From positions 806,001 to 870,000 of the forward strand of contig NZ_PVTF01000002.1 of assembly GCF_003002815.1 (NCBI RefSeq): 64,000 nt of DNA, given 5' to 3'. The translations under genes and the position numbers were made by a program. Positions 32,771 to 41,113 of the stretch are shown here, piece by piece. Positions within the stretch are counted from its first letter, which is position 1. Every line of letters starts with the position of its first letter. Under the pieces are notes generated by a model. The model searched no databases. It was not told the DNA's origin and was given only the letters and a program-made list of their open reading frames with translations. This stretch comes from Umezawaea tangerina. GTDB taxonomy: Bacteria; Actinomycetota; Actinomycetes; Mycobacteriales; Pseudonocardiaceae.

Positions 32771-33376
32771 CTACAACCAGCCGGCCTTCCGGGCGATCCG
32801 CACCGCGTCGATCCGGTTGCGCGCCTCGAGCTTCATGGTCACCGTCGTCAGGTAGTTGCGGATCGTCCCCACCGACAGGTACAGCGACCCCGCGATCTCC
32901 ATCGCGTCCGCCCCGTCCGCCGCCATCCGGAGGACCTCCAGCTCACGGGGCGTCAGCGGGCACTCGTCCCCGTCCCAGGCCGTCAGCGCGAGCTGCGAGT
33001 CGATCACCCTCCGGCCGACCGACACCCCCCGGATCGCGTCCGCGAGCTGGTTGATCGGGGCGTCCTTCAGGATGAACCCGTTGACCCGCGCCGTCAGCGC
33101 CCTGCGCAGCGTCCCCGGACGGCCGAGGCTCGTCAGGATCAGCGTCCGGGTGGACGGCGCCACCTCGTGGATCTGCACCGCCGCCGAAAGGCCGTCCATT
33201 CCGGGCAGGTCGATGTCCAGCACGGCTACATCCGGTTTGTTCAGGCCTACCGCGGGAATTATTTCGTCACCATTGGCGACCGATGCGACGACTTCCATGT
33301 CGGGCTCGAGATTCAACAGCGCGACCAGTGCACCGCGGACCATTTGCACATCCTCGGCGAGCAGCACCCTGATCAT
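32771..33376 (-). CDS. NarL/LuxR-type response regulator (copy 2)
   Basis: 201 residues from the ATG at 33376, with an AGGAGG ribosome site. The receiver phospho-acceptor Asp is in DVAVLDIDLPGMDGL near residue 54, Lys in FILKDAPINQL near 104, and the LuxR-type DNA-binding domain at 135-200 (CPLTPRELEVLRMAADG, LSVGTIRNYLTTVTMKL). It has the same length and C-terminal Gly-Trp-Leu as copy 1. It faces the single-copy kinase tail to tail. It probably regulates the SARP next to that kinase or its own promoter. Confidence 0.93.
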   Translation of the reverse strand: MIRVLLAEDVQMVRGALVALLNLEPDMEVVASVANGDEIIPAVGLNKPDVAVLDIDLPGMDGLSAAVQIHEVAPSTRTLILTSLGRPGTLRRALTARVNGFILKDAPINQLADAIRGVSVGRRVIDSQLALTAWDGDECPLTPRELEVLRMAADGADAMEIAGSLYLSVGTIRNYLTTVTMKLEARNRIDAVRIARKAGWL

Positions 33377-33643
33377 CGAGCCTCCTGCACGTCTTGCCCT
33401 AAAGAACTTGAGTCTTACACCCGACGACCGAGCCTGCTATGAAATTGCACCGGATGCGGAGTGTACTCCGCCGAATGCCCCAACACCTATAGGAATGATT
33501 GATTACCGCAGGTCCCCGACTACACGCTTGCCACTCACGCCTCCCCTCGGGGCATTAGCTCCGCGAAACCGACCGTTCACCCTCCGTCGTCACGGGTCGC
33601 GAACGGAGAGCGCACTGAGAGTAGCGGGACCTACTTTCGCCCG

Positions 33644-33937
33644 ATGGAGATTCTGCGTTCTTTCCGAGAGCGGATCGAGAGCCTGGACGAGCAGCTCGCC
33701 GTCCTGATCGCCGACCGGCTCGCCGTGTGTTCCGAGGTCGCTCTCGTGAAGAAGGCCGAAGGAATTCCGATGATGCAGCCGGATCGCGTCGCCGCGGTGC
33801 GCGCGGCCTACGCCGACCGCGGTCGCGCGCTCGGCGTGTCGCCCGAGTTCATGTCCGAGCTGGCGTCGTTGCTGATCAGCGAGGCGTGCAGGCTGGAGGA
33901 CGAGATCATCGACGGTCCGGGGGTCCGGACCGGATGA
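33644..33937 (+). CDS. Chorismate mutase-family protein (AroQ type), possible 4-amino-4-deoxychorismate mutase
   Basis: 97 residues, all helical. The AroQ pattern is visible: RERIESLDEQLAVLIADRLAV with the N-terminal Arg near 10, EVALVKKAEGIPMMQPDR with Lys near 36-37 and Arg near 48, and a third helix SELASLLISEACRLEDEII. The protein should convert chorismate (or its 4-amino-4-deoxy analogue, as PapB/CmlD do) to prephenate or aminodeoxyprephenate. Its size fits pathway-specific mutases, not the fused primary-metabolism enzymes. It lies at the edge of the NRPS locus with a TyrA/PapC-like dehydrogenase at 46049-46951, which supports a dedicated aromatic precursor. No strong ribosome site is seen at the ATG. 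Confidence 0.82.
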   Translation: MEILRSFRERIESLDEQLAVLIADRLAVCSEVALVKKAEGIPMMQPDRVAAVRAAYADRGRALGVSPEFMSELASLLISEACRLEDEIIDGPGVRTG

Positions 33938-34048
33938 GCCTCTCGAGGTGGACTCAAGTTCTGCTCCACCTACCGCTGGAACAGTCCACCGTGGCAACCG
34001 ATCCGCCGGGTCTTGCCATTGTGCCCAATCCGATGACACGGGGGCAGC

Positions 34049-36169
34049 ATGCGCACGGGTTACGTTCCTGACAACGGATACGACGTATTTTTCCGCATTC
34101 TGGGGCCACTGCAGGTGACCATCGCGGACCGGGTCGTCCAGCTCGCGAAGAACCGGCAACTCACCGTTCTCGCGCTGCTGCTGACCGAGGCGAACAAGGT
34201 CGTCTCGGGTGGCCGGATCATCGACGCCGTGTGGGGTGACGCTCCCCCCGTGACGGCGGACAAGCAGATCCAGACGTGCGTGTGGCGGCTGCGCAGCGCC
34301 TTCGAGAAGGCGGGCGGCACCGGGCTGATCGAGACCGCGCGCGGCGGTTACCTGCTGCGGCTGCCCGACGGCTGCCTGGACACCCAGGTGTTCGAGCGGG
34401 CGATGCTGCGCGGCCGCGAGCGCGCCGAGGACGGCGACCTGGCCGGTGCCGTCGAGGAGTACCGCTCGGCGCTGGCGCTGTTCCAGGGGCGGCCGATGGC
34501 CGAGCTGGACAGCCCCGCCATCGAGGCCGTGGCCGCGTACTGGTCGGAGCGCAGGCTGTCGGTGCTGGAGGAGTGCCTGGACATCGAGCTGGCCATGGGC
34601 AGGCACCGCGAGCTGGTCAGCGAGCTGCGGCTGCTGGTCGACGAGTACCCGCTGCGCGAGCAGCTGCGCGGACGGCTGATGACCGCGCTGTACCTGTCCG
34701 ACCGGCGCGCCGACGCGCTCGCCGTCTACCGCGCGGGCCGCGCGACCCTGGTCAGCAACCTGGGCCTCGACCCGTGCGCGCGGCTGCAGGACCTGCACCG
34801 GCGGATCATCGCGGGCCACCCGGTGTCCTCGCCGCAGCCGCAGCGCGCCCGGTACGCCGCCAAGATCCCCGCCCAGCTGCCCGCCGACACCGGCGACTTC
34901 ACCGGCCGCTCCGACGACCTCGACTGGCTCGACCAGGAGCTGCGCCGCGACCGCACCGGCGGCACCCCCATCATCACGCTGATCGGCCGCGGCGGCGTCG
35001 GCAAGTCCGCGCTGGCCGTGCACGCCGCGCACCGCGCCCAGGACCGGTTCCCCGACGGCCAGCTGCACGCGGACCTCAGGGGCAGCACCAGCCCCCTGCG
35101 CCCGCAGGTGGTGCTGAGCGGGTTCCTCCAGGCGCTGGGCACGCCGGAGCGCAGCATCCCGTCGGACCTCGCGAACCAGGCCACGCTGTTCCGCAGCATC
35201 ACCGCGGGCAAGCGGCTGCTGGTCCTGCTCGACGACGCGGCGAGCAGCGCCCAGATCGAGCCCCTGCTGCCCGGTGGCAGCGACAGCGCCGTGCTGTGCA
35301 CGAGCCAGTCGAGCATGGCCGAGACGCCGGGGGCGACCACCCGGCGCGTCGACGGCCTGGACACCGCGGACGCCGTGCGGCTGCTGTCGCGGCTCATCGG
35401 CGCCGAGCGGGTGTCGCGCGAGCCGGAGAGCTCGCGCGCGATCATCGGCCTGTGCGGCCACCTGCCGCTGGCCATCCGCGCCGCGGGCGCCCGCCTGCAC
35501 ACCCGGCCGACGTTCCGGCTGGAGCGGTTCGTCGACCACCTCGCCGACGAGAAGCGGCGGGTCGCCGAGCTGACCTACGGCTCGCTCGACACCGGCGCGC
35601 GCCTCACCGCCGCCGCCGACCGGCTCTCCCCCGCCGAACGACGGCTGTGGCTCGCGCTGAGCATCCTGGAGCTGCCGCACATCTCCGCGTGGGTCGCCGC
35701 GACTGTGGCGGGCACGTCGGAGGGCGAGGCGCAGCGCCTGCTCGACGGGCTGGCCGACCACCAGCTGATCGACGTCGTCGACGGCAACCGGCTCGGCGGC
35801 TCGCACTACGAGTACCACCCGCTCCTGCGCATCCTGGCCCGTCAGCGGGCCGACCAGGAGCTGGACGCCGCGGGGCTCATCGACGCGCTCGACCGCCTGG
35901 CCGACGTGTTCTCCTGGCTGGAGGACCGCGCGCACCGCGCCCTCGACCCGCACGGCGCGCCCGGCCAGCCGACGTTGCCGCCGGAGGGCGTGCTGCGGAT
36001 CGGCCAGGGCCTGCTGCGCGACGTCACCCACCACGCCGAGCTGTGGCTGGCCCAGGAACGCCCCAACCTGCCCTGGCTGCGCACCCTCGCCACCGCCCGC
36101 GACCACCGCGGCCCCAAGCTGCCCACCCAGCAGTCCAGGGCCCTGCCCGCGGGCCACCACGTGGCCTGA
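34049..36169 (+). CDS. AfsR/SARP-family regulator with NB-ARC ATPase domain
   Basis: 706 residues. Winged helix at 15-100 (VFFRILGPLQVTIADRVVQL, QIQTCVWRLRSAFEKAGG), activation domain at 110-250 (QVFERAMLRGRERAEDG, LGLDPCARLQDLHRRII), then an NB-ARC ATPase from about 290 with Walker A GRGGVGKSAL near 313, Walker B LLVLLDDAASS near 390 and GLCGHLPLAIR near 470. The TPR domain of AfsR is missing, giving a shorter protein. It is the likely cluster activator of the NRPS locus. Its stop is directly abutted by the stop of the convergent EamA gene (TGATCA shared boundary), leaving no room for a terminator. Confidence 0.92.
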   Translation: MRTGYVPDNGYDVFFRILGPLQVTIADRVVQLAKNRQLTVLALLLTEANKVVSGGRIIDAVWGDAPPVTADKQIQTCVWRLRSAFEKAGGTGLIETARGGYLLRLPDGCLDTQVFERAMLRGRERAEDGDLAGAVEEYRSALALFQGRPMAELDSPAIEAVAAYWSERRLSVLEECLDIELAMGRHRELVSELRLLVDEYPLREQLRGRLMTALYLSDRRADALAVYRAGRATLVSNLGLDPCARLQDLHRRIIAGHPVSSPQPQRARYAAKIPAQLPADTGDFTGRSDDLDWLDQELRRDRTGGTPIITLIGRGGVGKSALAVHAAHRAQDRFPDGQLHADLRGSTSPLRPQVVLSGFLQALGTPERSIPSDLANQATLFRSITAGKRLLVLLDDAASSAQIEPLLPGGSDSAVLCTSQSSMAETPGATTRRVDGLDTADAVRLLSRLIGAERVSREPESSRAIIGLCGHLPLAIRAAGARLHTRPTFRLERFVDHLADEKRRVAELTYGSLDTGARLTAAADRLSPAERRLWLALSILELPHISAWVAATVAGTSEGEAQRLLDGLADHQLIDVVDGNRLGGSHYEYHPLLRILARQRADQELDAAGLIDALDRLADVFSWLEDRAHRALDPHGAPGQPTLPPEGVLRIGQGLLRDVTHHAELWLAQERPNLPWLRTLATARDHRGPKLPTQQSRALPAGHHVA

Positions 36170-37081
36170 TCAGCGCCGCCGCACCAGTGCTCGCGAGACG
36201 GCGTTGTCCTGCGACAGCACCAGCCCGAACACCACCACCGCGCACCCGACCAGCGTCACCGGGTCGACGCCCTCGCCCAGCAGCACCACCCCGCCGACCA
36301 CGCTCACCACGGGGTACAGGTTGAGCAGCAGCCCGGCCCGCGCGCTCGGCACCTTGGACAGGCCGTAGTTCCACAGCAGCATCCCGACCAGGTGGGCGCC
36401 CACGCCGTAGAGCGCCAGCACCACCCAGCCGATGGCGTCCAGCTCCCGCGCCGTCGCGACCACCTCGTCGAAGAACACGACGAGCAGCGGCAGCGTCCCC
36501 AGCCAGAGCGTGACCGCGCTGATCCGGAACGAGCCGAAGCGCCGCACCAGCGGGCCGACGGCCACCGAGTAGACGCCCCACAGGAACGCCCCGAGCAGCA
36601 CGAGCGAGGCCCCGAGCAGCATCGACGGGTCGAACGCGACACCTCCGCCGACGCTCAGGGTGACCACGCCGGCGAACGCGACCACGAAGCCCCAGAGCAG
36701 GGGACGGGTCAGCGGCTGCTTGAGGACCACGACGCTGAGCAGGGCGATCCAGAGGGGTTCGGTGGCCAGCAGCGCGCCCGCGAGACCGGCCTCCACGTGC
36801 TGGACGCCGTAGGTCATCGAGACGTTGTAGGCGATGATGCCGACCACCGCGCAGCCCGCCACCGCGGCGAGCTGCCGAGGGGTCCAGCGGAGCTCGGTGA
36901 GCCCGGTCCACGGGATGAGCGGGACGTAGCACACCGACCCGATCGCGAGCCTGATGGCGATCAGCGCCATCGGGTCGGAGCCCTGGACGAGGAACCGGGT
37001 CGCCACCGGCGCCAGTCCCCAGAGGACCATCGCGACGAAGACGGCGGCCATGGCCTTCGCCTGGCCGTGTTCGGAGCTCAC
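36170..37081 (-). CDS. EamA-family (DMT) transporter
   Basis: 303 residues from the GTG at 37081; a TTG two codons earlier is possible. Ten transmembrane segments in two EamA repeats: repeat 1 starts MAAVFVAMVLWGLAPVATRF, repeat 2 starts LGASLVLLGAFLWGVYSVAV near 145. Family members export amino acids and small metabolites. Placed at the end of the leftward LysW/NRPS gene train, it may export the product or an intermediate. A terminator-like hairpin lies between lysK and this gene, so it may be transcribed separately. Confidence 0.88.
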   Translation of the reverse strand: MSSEHGQAKAMAAVFVAMVLWGLAPVATRFLVQGSDPMALIAIRLAIGSVCYVPLIPWTGLTELRWTPRQLAAVAGCAVVGIIAYNVSMTYGVQHVEAGLAGALLATEPLWIALLSVVVLKQPLTRPLLWGFVVAFAGVVTLSVGGGVAFDPSMLLGASLVLLGAFLWGVYSVAVGPLVRRFGSFRISAVTLWLGTLPLLVVFFDEVVATARELDAIGWVVLALYGVGAHLVGMLLWNYGLSKVPSARAGLLLNLYPVVSVVGGVVLLGEGVDPVTLVGCAVVVFGLVLSQDNAVSRALVRRR

Positions 37082-37112
37082 GATCAAGCGACTCTACTGG
37101 TGGGCGCACGAG

Positions 37113-37148
37113 GGCGCCGGACCCGGCGTACCGCCGGGGTCCGGCGCC
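37113..37148 (-). terminator. Strong stem-loop after lysK
   Basis: GGCGCCGGACCCGGCG (37113-37128) pairs with CGCCGGGGTCCGGCGCC (37132-37148) with one bulged base and a short loop. It lies 19 bp past the lysK stop and 31 bp before the EamA start on the same strand, and so probably ends the long biosynthetic transcript. Confidence 0.75.
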
Positions 37149-37167
37149 GTCCTCGCGTCCCGAGTGG

Positions 37168-38217
37168 TCAGCCCGCCCCGGTCAGCTCCTGCGCCAGCAG
37201 CTCCAACGCCTCCCGCAGCACGTCGATCGCCGTGGCGTACTCGCCGAGGTCGATGTGCTCGCGGTCGGTGTGGTCCAGTGAGGAGTCACCGGGGCCGTAG
37301 ACGGCCATCGGGACGTCCCACCGCGGTTGGACGATGTTCAGGTCCGCGGTGCCGGTCTTGAGCTTGAGCTTCGGCCGCTCCCCGCGCGCCCGGATCCCCG
37401 CGCACAGCGCGCGGACGACGAGACCGCGGGCGTCCACGCGCACCGCGGGCGTGCGGTCCTCGATCTTCAGGACCCCGTCCGCCGCGGCCTCGGCGAGGAA
37501 CGACTCGAACGCGTCCAGGTCGAACCCCGGCGGCGTCCGGACGGAGATGGTCAGCGACGCCTCCTCGATGGAGCCGCCCATCTCCACCAGTGTCGGGATC
37601 GGACGGTCGAACGCCTTGGCGTCGTCGGTGGACAGGGCGTCGCAGTAGGCGGTGACCCTGTTCCAGAACACCACCCCCGCCTCGGTCGCCTTCTCCTCCG
37701 GGCTGGCGGTGTGGACGGACGGCCTGCTGACGTCGAACCGCAGCATGACCCGGCCCTTGTAGCCGATACCCACGCCCGCCCAGCCGTTCGGCTCGCCGAC
37801 GAACCCCGCGTCCGGCCGGAACGTCTCGGCGAGGTGGGTGGCGCCCCGGCCGAACGTCTCCTCCTCGACGACACCCGCGACCACCAGCTGCACGCCCTGG
37901 ACGTCGGCCTCGGCCGCCGCGCAGATCATCGCGGCCAGCGGCCCCTTCGCGTCGACCGTCCCGCGCCCGTGCAGCAGCGGACCCTCCAGCCGCACCGGGA
38001 TCTGGCTCGGCACGGTGTCCATGTGCCCGATCAGGATGATCATCGGCGCCGTCGGGTCCCCGCGCCTCCCGATGACGTTGCCCACCTCGTCGACGTGGGC
38101 CTCGAACCCGAAGTCCGGCAGCACCTCCGCCAGGTAGGAGGCCAGCGCGGCCTCCTCGCCCGACGGCGACGGGATGCCGACCATCCGCAGCAGCAGGGTC
38201 TCGGCGCGCGTGCTCAT
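37168..38217 (-). CDS. lysK: LysW-amino acid hydrolase, M20 family (LysK-like)
   Basis: 349 residues; the ATG at 38217 overlaps the lysZ stop (ATGA). It is an M20 metallopeptidase with ILIGHMDTVPSQIPV near 70 (metal His and Asp), GRGTVDAKGPLAAMI near 95 (bridging Asp), VVEEETFGRGATHL near 125 (catalytic and metal Glu) and LKTGTADLNIVQP near 295. Length and context fit LysK, which cleaves the finished amino acid from the C-terminal gamma-Glu of LysW. In the DADH pathway the equivalent enzyme releases the seven-carbon diamino acid. It is the last gene of the lysW-X-Y-Z-K run, before a terminator. Confidence 0.9.
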   Translation of the reverse strand: MSTRAETLLLRMVGIPSPSGEEAALASYLAEVLPDFGFEAHVDEVGNVIGRRGDPTAPMIILIGHMDTVPSQIPVRLEGPLLHGRGTVDAKGPLAAMICAAAEADVQGVQLVVAGVVEEETFGRGATHLAETFRPDAGFVGEPNGWAGVGIGYKGRVMLRFDVSRPSVHTASPEEKATEAGVVFWNRVTAYCDALSTDDAKAFDRPIPTLVEMGGSIEEASLTISVRTPPGFDLDAFESFLAEAAADGVLKIEDRTPAVRVDARGLVVRALCAGIRARGERPKLKLKTGTADLNIVQPRWDVPMAVYGPGDSSLDHTDREHIDLGEYATAIDVLREALELLAQELTGAG

Positions 38218-39023
38218 CGTGCTCCTTCGACGAACGTTGTTCCGGAACCGGCGCGGGCGGCCAGCACCGGCGAGGGCACCCGGCCGTCCGCGAGGACGAC
38301 GTGCGGCACACCCGCCAGCCGCGCCTCCCCCGCGCTGCGCAGCTTCACCTTCATCCGTCCACCGGCCAGGTCGAGGTGAGCGGCCAGGTCGTCGCAGGGG
38401 ACCTCGGCCACCAGGCTCGCCGGGTCGTCCTGGTCGCGCAGCAGACCCGGCACGTTCGACAGCACGATCAGCCAGTCCGCGCCCAGGGCGACCGCCAGCC
38501 GCGCCGCGAACCGGTCCGCGTCCACGTTGAGCGGTCCCGCTTCCGGGTCCAGCGCGGGTGGCGACACCACGGGCACGTACCCACCGTCGAGCAGCGTGCG
38601 CAGCAGGTGCGGGTCCACGTCGGCGATCCGCCCGGACAGGTCGTCGCGCACGACCCGGTCGACGCCGTCGACCACCACCCGCGCGGGCGGGGTGCGGCGC
38701 GCGGTCACCAACCCACCGTCCACTCCGGACAGTCCGACCGCGCGCACGCCCGTCCGCAGCAGCTCGACGACCAGCGGCGGCTTGACCCGCCCCAGCATGC
38801 CCAGCGTGAGCGAGTCGAGCGCCTCGGCGTCGGTGTACCGGCTGCGCCTGCCGCCGCCGGAGGTCAGGTACCGGGTGGTGCGGCCCAGCTCGGCGGCGAG
38901 CCGGTCGGACTCGGCTCCGCCGCCGTGCACGACGACGACGGAGCTCCCCTCCGCGACCAGGTCGCGGATGTCGGCGCACGCGCGGGACATGTCGTCGCCG
39001 AGCGAGCCGCCGACCTTGACCAC
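38214..39023 (-). CDS. lysZ: LysW-linked amino acid kinase (LysZ-like, N-acetylglutamate kinase family)
   Basis: 269 residues. The GTG at 39023 is chosen because the amino acid kinase fold begins immediately (VVKVGGSLGDDMSRACADI) and it lies 7 bases after the lysY stop. Longer frames add a Ser/Pro-rich tail unlike the family. Other family elements are VVVVHGGGAESDRLAAELG near 45 and LNVDADRFAARLAVALGAD near 165 for substrate and ATP. It should phosphorylate the side-chain carboxylate of the Glu (or aminoadipate) held by LysW. The product goes to LysY. It resembles archaeal/thermophilic LysZ more than ArgB, supported by the lysW and lysX neighbours. Confidence 0.88.
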   Translation of the reverse strand: MVKVGGSLGDDMSRACADIRDLVAEGSSVVVVHGGGAESDRLAAELGRTTRYLTSGGGRRSRYTDAEALDSLTLGMLGRVKPPLVVELLRTGVRAVGLSGVDGGLVTARRTPPARVVVDGVDRVVRDDLSGRIADVDPHLLRTLLDGGYVPVVSPPALDPEAGPLNVDADRFAARLAVALGADWLIVLSNVPGLLRDQDDPASLVAEVPCDDLAAHLDLAGGRMKVKLRSAGEARLAGVPHVVLADGRVPSPVLAARAGSGTTFVEGAR

Positions 39024-39030
39024 GAACCGC

Positions 39031-40053
39031 TCAGACCGGGTGGAGACCGGCGAAGGAGAGTCCAGCGGTCTCGTCCCAGCCGGAGGCGATGTTGAGGCAG
39101 TGGACGGCATTGCCCGCACCTCCCTTCACCAGGTTGTCCAGCGCGGCGACCACGACGAGGTGGTCGCCCGCGGAGTTGAGCGCGAGCCCGATGTCGCAGA
39201 AGTTGGTGCCGCTGAGGATCTTCGGCTCGGGCAGCCGGTGCAGCGCGGAGCGCTCCCGCACGAGCCGGACGAACGGCTCGTCGCGGTAGGCGTCGCGGTA
39301 GACCGACCACAGCTCCCGCTCGGTGACCGTCCGCGACGGCCTGATGTGGCAGGCCACCTGCACGCCCCGCACGGCCTCGATCGCGGTCACCGACATCTGC
39401 ACCGGAACCCCGCACGCCTGCTCGATCTCCGCGGTGTGCCGGTGCCCGTGCGGCTTGGCCATCCGCAGCGCGCCGCTGCGTTCGGGGTGGTGGCTGCCCT
39501 CGTCGGGCGTGCGGCCACCGCCGCTGGACCCGGTGCGGGCGTCCACGAGCACCGCGCCGTCGACCAGCCCGGCCGCGGCGAGCGGGTGCAGGGCGAGGAT
39601 CGCGGCGTTGGCCATGCAGCCGGGCACCGCGATGTGGCTCGCCCCGCGCAGGCCCTCCCGGTTCAGCTCGGGGATGCCCGCCTGGAACCGGGAGAGCCAG
39701 ATCGGGTCCGGTGCAGGCCCCCGGTAGTAGCGCTCTCGGCGGGCGTGGTCGGTCAGCCGGAAGTCGGCGCTGAGGTCGACCACGACCGGCGCGACCGACG
39801 ACCAGCGGTCGACCCCCTTCATCGACGCGCCGTGCGGCATGGCGAGGAAGACCACGTCGCAGTCCCGCACCTCGTCGTCGGTCACGTAGGTCAGGTCGCT
39901 CTGGTCGCGCAGGTTCGGGTGCACCGCGCGCAGCGGGCGACCGCTGTGGCGGGTGGACGTCACCTGGGCCAGCTCGACCTCCGGGTGCTGGAGCAGCAAC
40001 CGGACGACCTCACCGCCGATGTACCCGCCACCGCCGATCACCGACGCCTTCAT
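39031..40053 (-). CDS. lysY: LysW-linked acyl-phosphate reductase (LysY/ArgC-like)
   Basis: 340 residues; the ATG at 40053 overlaps the lysX stop (ATGA). The NADP fold starts with MKASVIGGGGYIGGEVVRLL. The catalytic Cys is in HIAVPGCMANAAILALHPL near 147. The ArgC-type SSGGGRTPDEGSHHPE loop (near 185) and the His of KPHGHRHTAEIEQ near 205 are present. It reduces the LysW-bound acyl phosphate to the semialdehyde, the acceptor for the split transketolase in the proposed DADH route. A primary arginine ArgC is less likely because the whole set is linked to lysW. Confidence 0.9.
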   Translation of the reverse strand: MKASVIGGGGYIGGEVVRLLLQHPEVELAQVTSTRHSGRPLRAVHPNLRDQSDLTYVTDDEVRDCDVVFLAMPHGASMKGVDRWSSVAPVVVDLSADFRLTDHARRERYYRGPAPDPIWLSRFQAGIPELNREGLRGASHIAVPGCMANAAILALHPLAAAGLVDGAVLVDARTGSSGGGRTPDEGSHHPERSGALRMAKPHGHRHTAEIEQACGVPVQMSVTAIEAVRGVQVACHIRPSRTVTERELWSVYRDAYRDEPFVRLVRERSALHRLPEPKILSGTNFCDIGLALNSAGDHLVVVAALDNLVKGGAGNAVHCLNIASGWDETAGLSFAGLHPV

Positions 40054-40892
40054 CCGGACAGCACCTCCTCGACATGACCCACGACGAGGTCCGCGACGTC
40101 CACCTCGGCCACCTCGGCGAGGCCGTGGAACTCCATCGTGTGGTTGACCTCGGTGACCAGCAGCTCGCCGGTCGACCGCTCGATCAGGTCGACGGCGAGC
40201 ATGCCGCCGCCGACGGCCTCGGCGGCGCGCAGCGAGAGCTTCACCAGGTCCGGGCTCAGCTCGCACGGCGAGGTGGTCGCCCCGCGCGCCGTGTTGGTGA
40301 TCCAGTGCTCCGACCGGCGGTAGACCGCCGCCACGACCTGGTCGCCGAGCACGATGGCCCGGATGTCGCGGCCCGGCTTGTCGACGAGCTCCTGGACGTA
40401 GAACACCGAGTGCGCGGGCGACCGCATCGCCTGCTTGTGCTCGACGAGGGTCTCGGCCGCGTCCCGGTCGTTGACCTTGGACAGCAGCCGCCCCCAGGAC
40501 CCGACGGTGGGTTTGACCACCGCCGGGTACCCGATGGTCTCGATCGCGCGCAGCGCGGCGTCCGGCGTCACCGCGACCACCGTCCGCGGGGTCGGCAGAC
40601 CCGCGCGGACGAGCGCCAGCGACGTCAGGACCTTGTCCCCGCAGGTCTCGATGACCGCGCTGGAGTTGACCACCTGAAGACCCGCGGCCTCGTACAGGCG
40701 GGCGGCGTACACGCTGCGCGTGTGCGACATGATCCGGTTGAACACCCCGCGGTAGCGCACCTCGGGACCCGTCTGCAGGTCGACGACCAGGCTGCGGTCG
40801 TCGACGGCCTCGTAGGGGATGCCGCGCCGCTCCAGCGCGGTGAAGATCATCCGCTCTTCGAGGCGGACGCGGGTCGTCAGGACGGCCAGCAC
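40050..40892 (-). CDS. lysX: LysX-type ATP-grasp ligase, attaches the amino group of Glu/aminoadipate to LysW
   Basis: 280 residues from the GTG at 40892, two bases after the lysW stop. It is an RimK-like ATP-grasp enzyme with NSSAVIETCGDKVLTSLALV near 85, the ATP lid region PAVVKPTVGSWGRLLSKV near 130, YVQELVDKPGRDIRAIVLG near 180 and the metal-binding VTEVNHTMEFHG near 258. LysX joins the alpha-amino group of its substrate to the gamma-carboxyl of the last Glu of LysW. The NHTMEFHG stretch fits family members in which Asn precedes the metal-site segment. Whether Glu or 2-aminoadipate is used cannot be decided by eye. The DADH model needs Glu. Confidence 0.9.
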   Translation of the reverse strand: MLAVLTTRVRLEERMIFTALERRGIPYEAVDDRSLVVDLQTGPEVRYRGVFNRIMSHTRSVYAARLYEAAGLQVVNSSAVIETCGDKVLTSLALVRAGLPTPRTVVAVTPDAALRAIETIGYPAVVKPTVGSWGRLLSKVNDRDAAETLVEHKQAMRSPAHSVFYVQELVDKPGRDIRAIVLGDQVVAAVYRRSEHWITNTARGATTSPCELSPDLVKLSLRAAEAVGGGMLAVDLIERSTGELLVTEVNHTMEFHGLAEVAEVDVADLVVGHVEEVLSG

Positions 40893-40894
40893 CG

Positions 40895-41074
40895 CTACTC
40901 CCCGAAGTCTTCCTCGATCTCCGGCGCCAGGGCGAACTCGGTCGGGTCGAGGGCGATGACCTCGAGCTCGACCTTGCAGCCGGGGCACACGACGATCGAC
41001 GTGACGCGCAGGCCGTCCGGCACCGGTACGGTCTCGGTGCAGTCGGGGCAGGTGCTCGCTGTTGCGGTTGTCAT
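40895..41074 (-). CDS. lysW: Amino-group carrier protein LysW
   Basis: 59 residues; ATG at 41074 with a GGAGAAG ribosome site. It was too short for ordinary gene calling. It has two zinc Cys pairs (STCPDC near 9-12 and VVCPGCKVEL near 30-33) and an acidic tail ending EIEEDFGE, matching the EDWGE-type terminus of LysW with Phe for Trp. The C-terminal Glu gamma-carboxyl is the attachment point for the substrate amino group, which then travels protected through LysZ, LysY, transketolase, aminotransferase and LysK. It lies directly upstream of lysX. Its presence decides the interpretation of the adjacent genes as an AmCP pathway. Confidence 0.95.
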   Translation of the reverse strand: MTTATASTCPDCTETVPVPDGLRVTSIVVCPGCKVELEVIALDPTEFALAPEIEEDFGE

Positions 41075-41113
41075 GACGCACTTCTCCTCTCACTGTTCAT
41101 CCACTGTGGATGG

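Noticed and set aside
37168-41074. Primary lysine or arginine biosynthesis through LysW
   Set aside because: No LysJ aminotransferase or homocitrate-pathway genes are present, and the set is joined to transketolase, DegT aminotransferase and NRPS genes.
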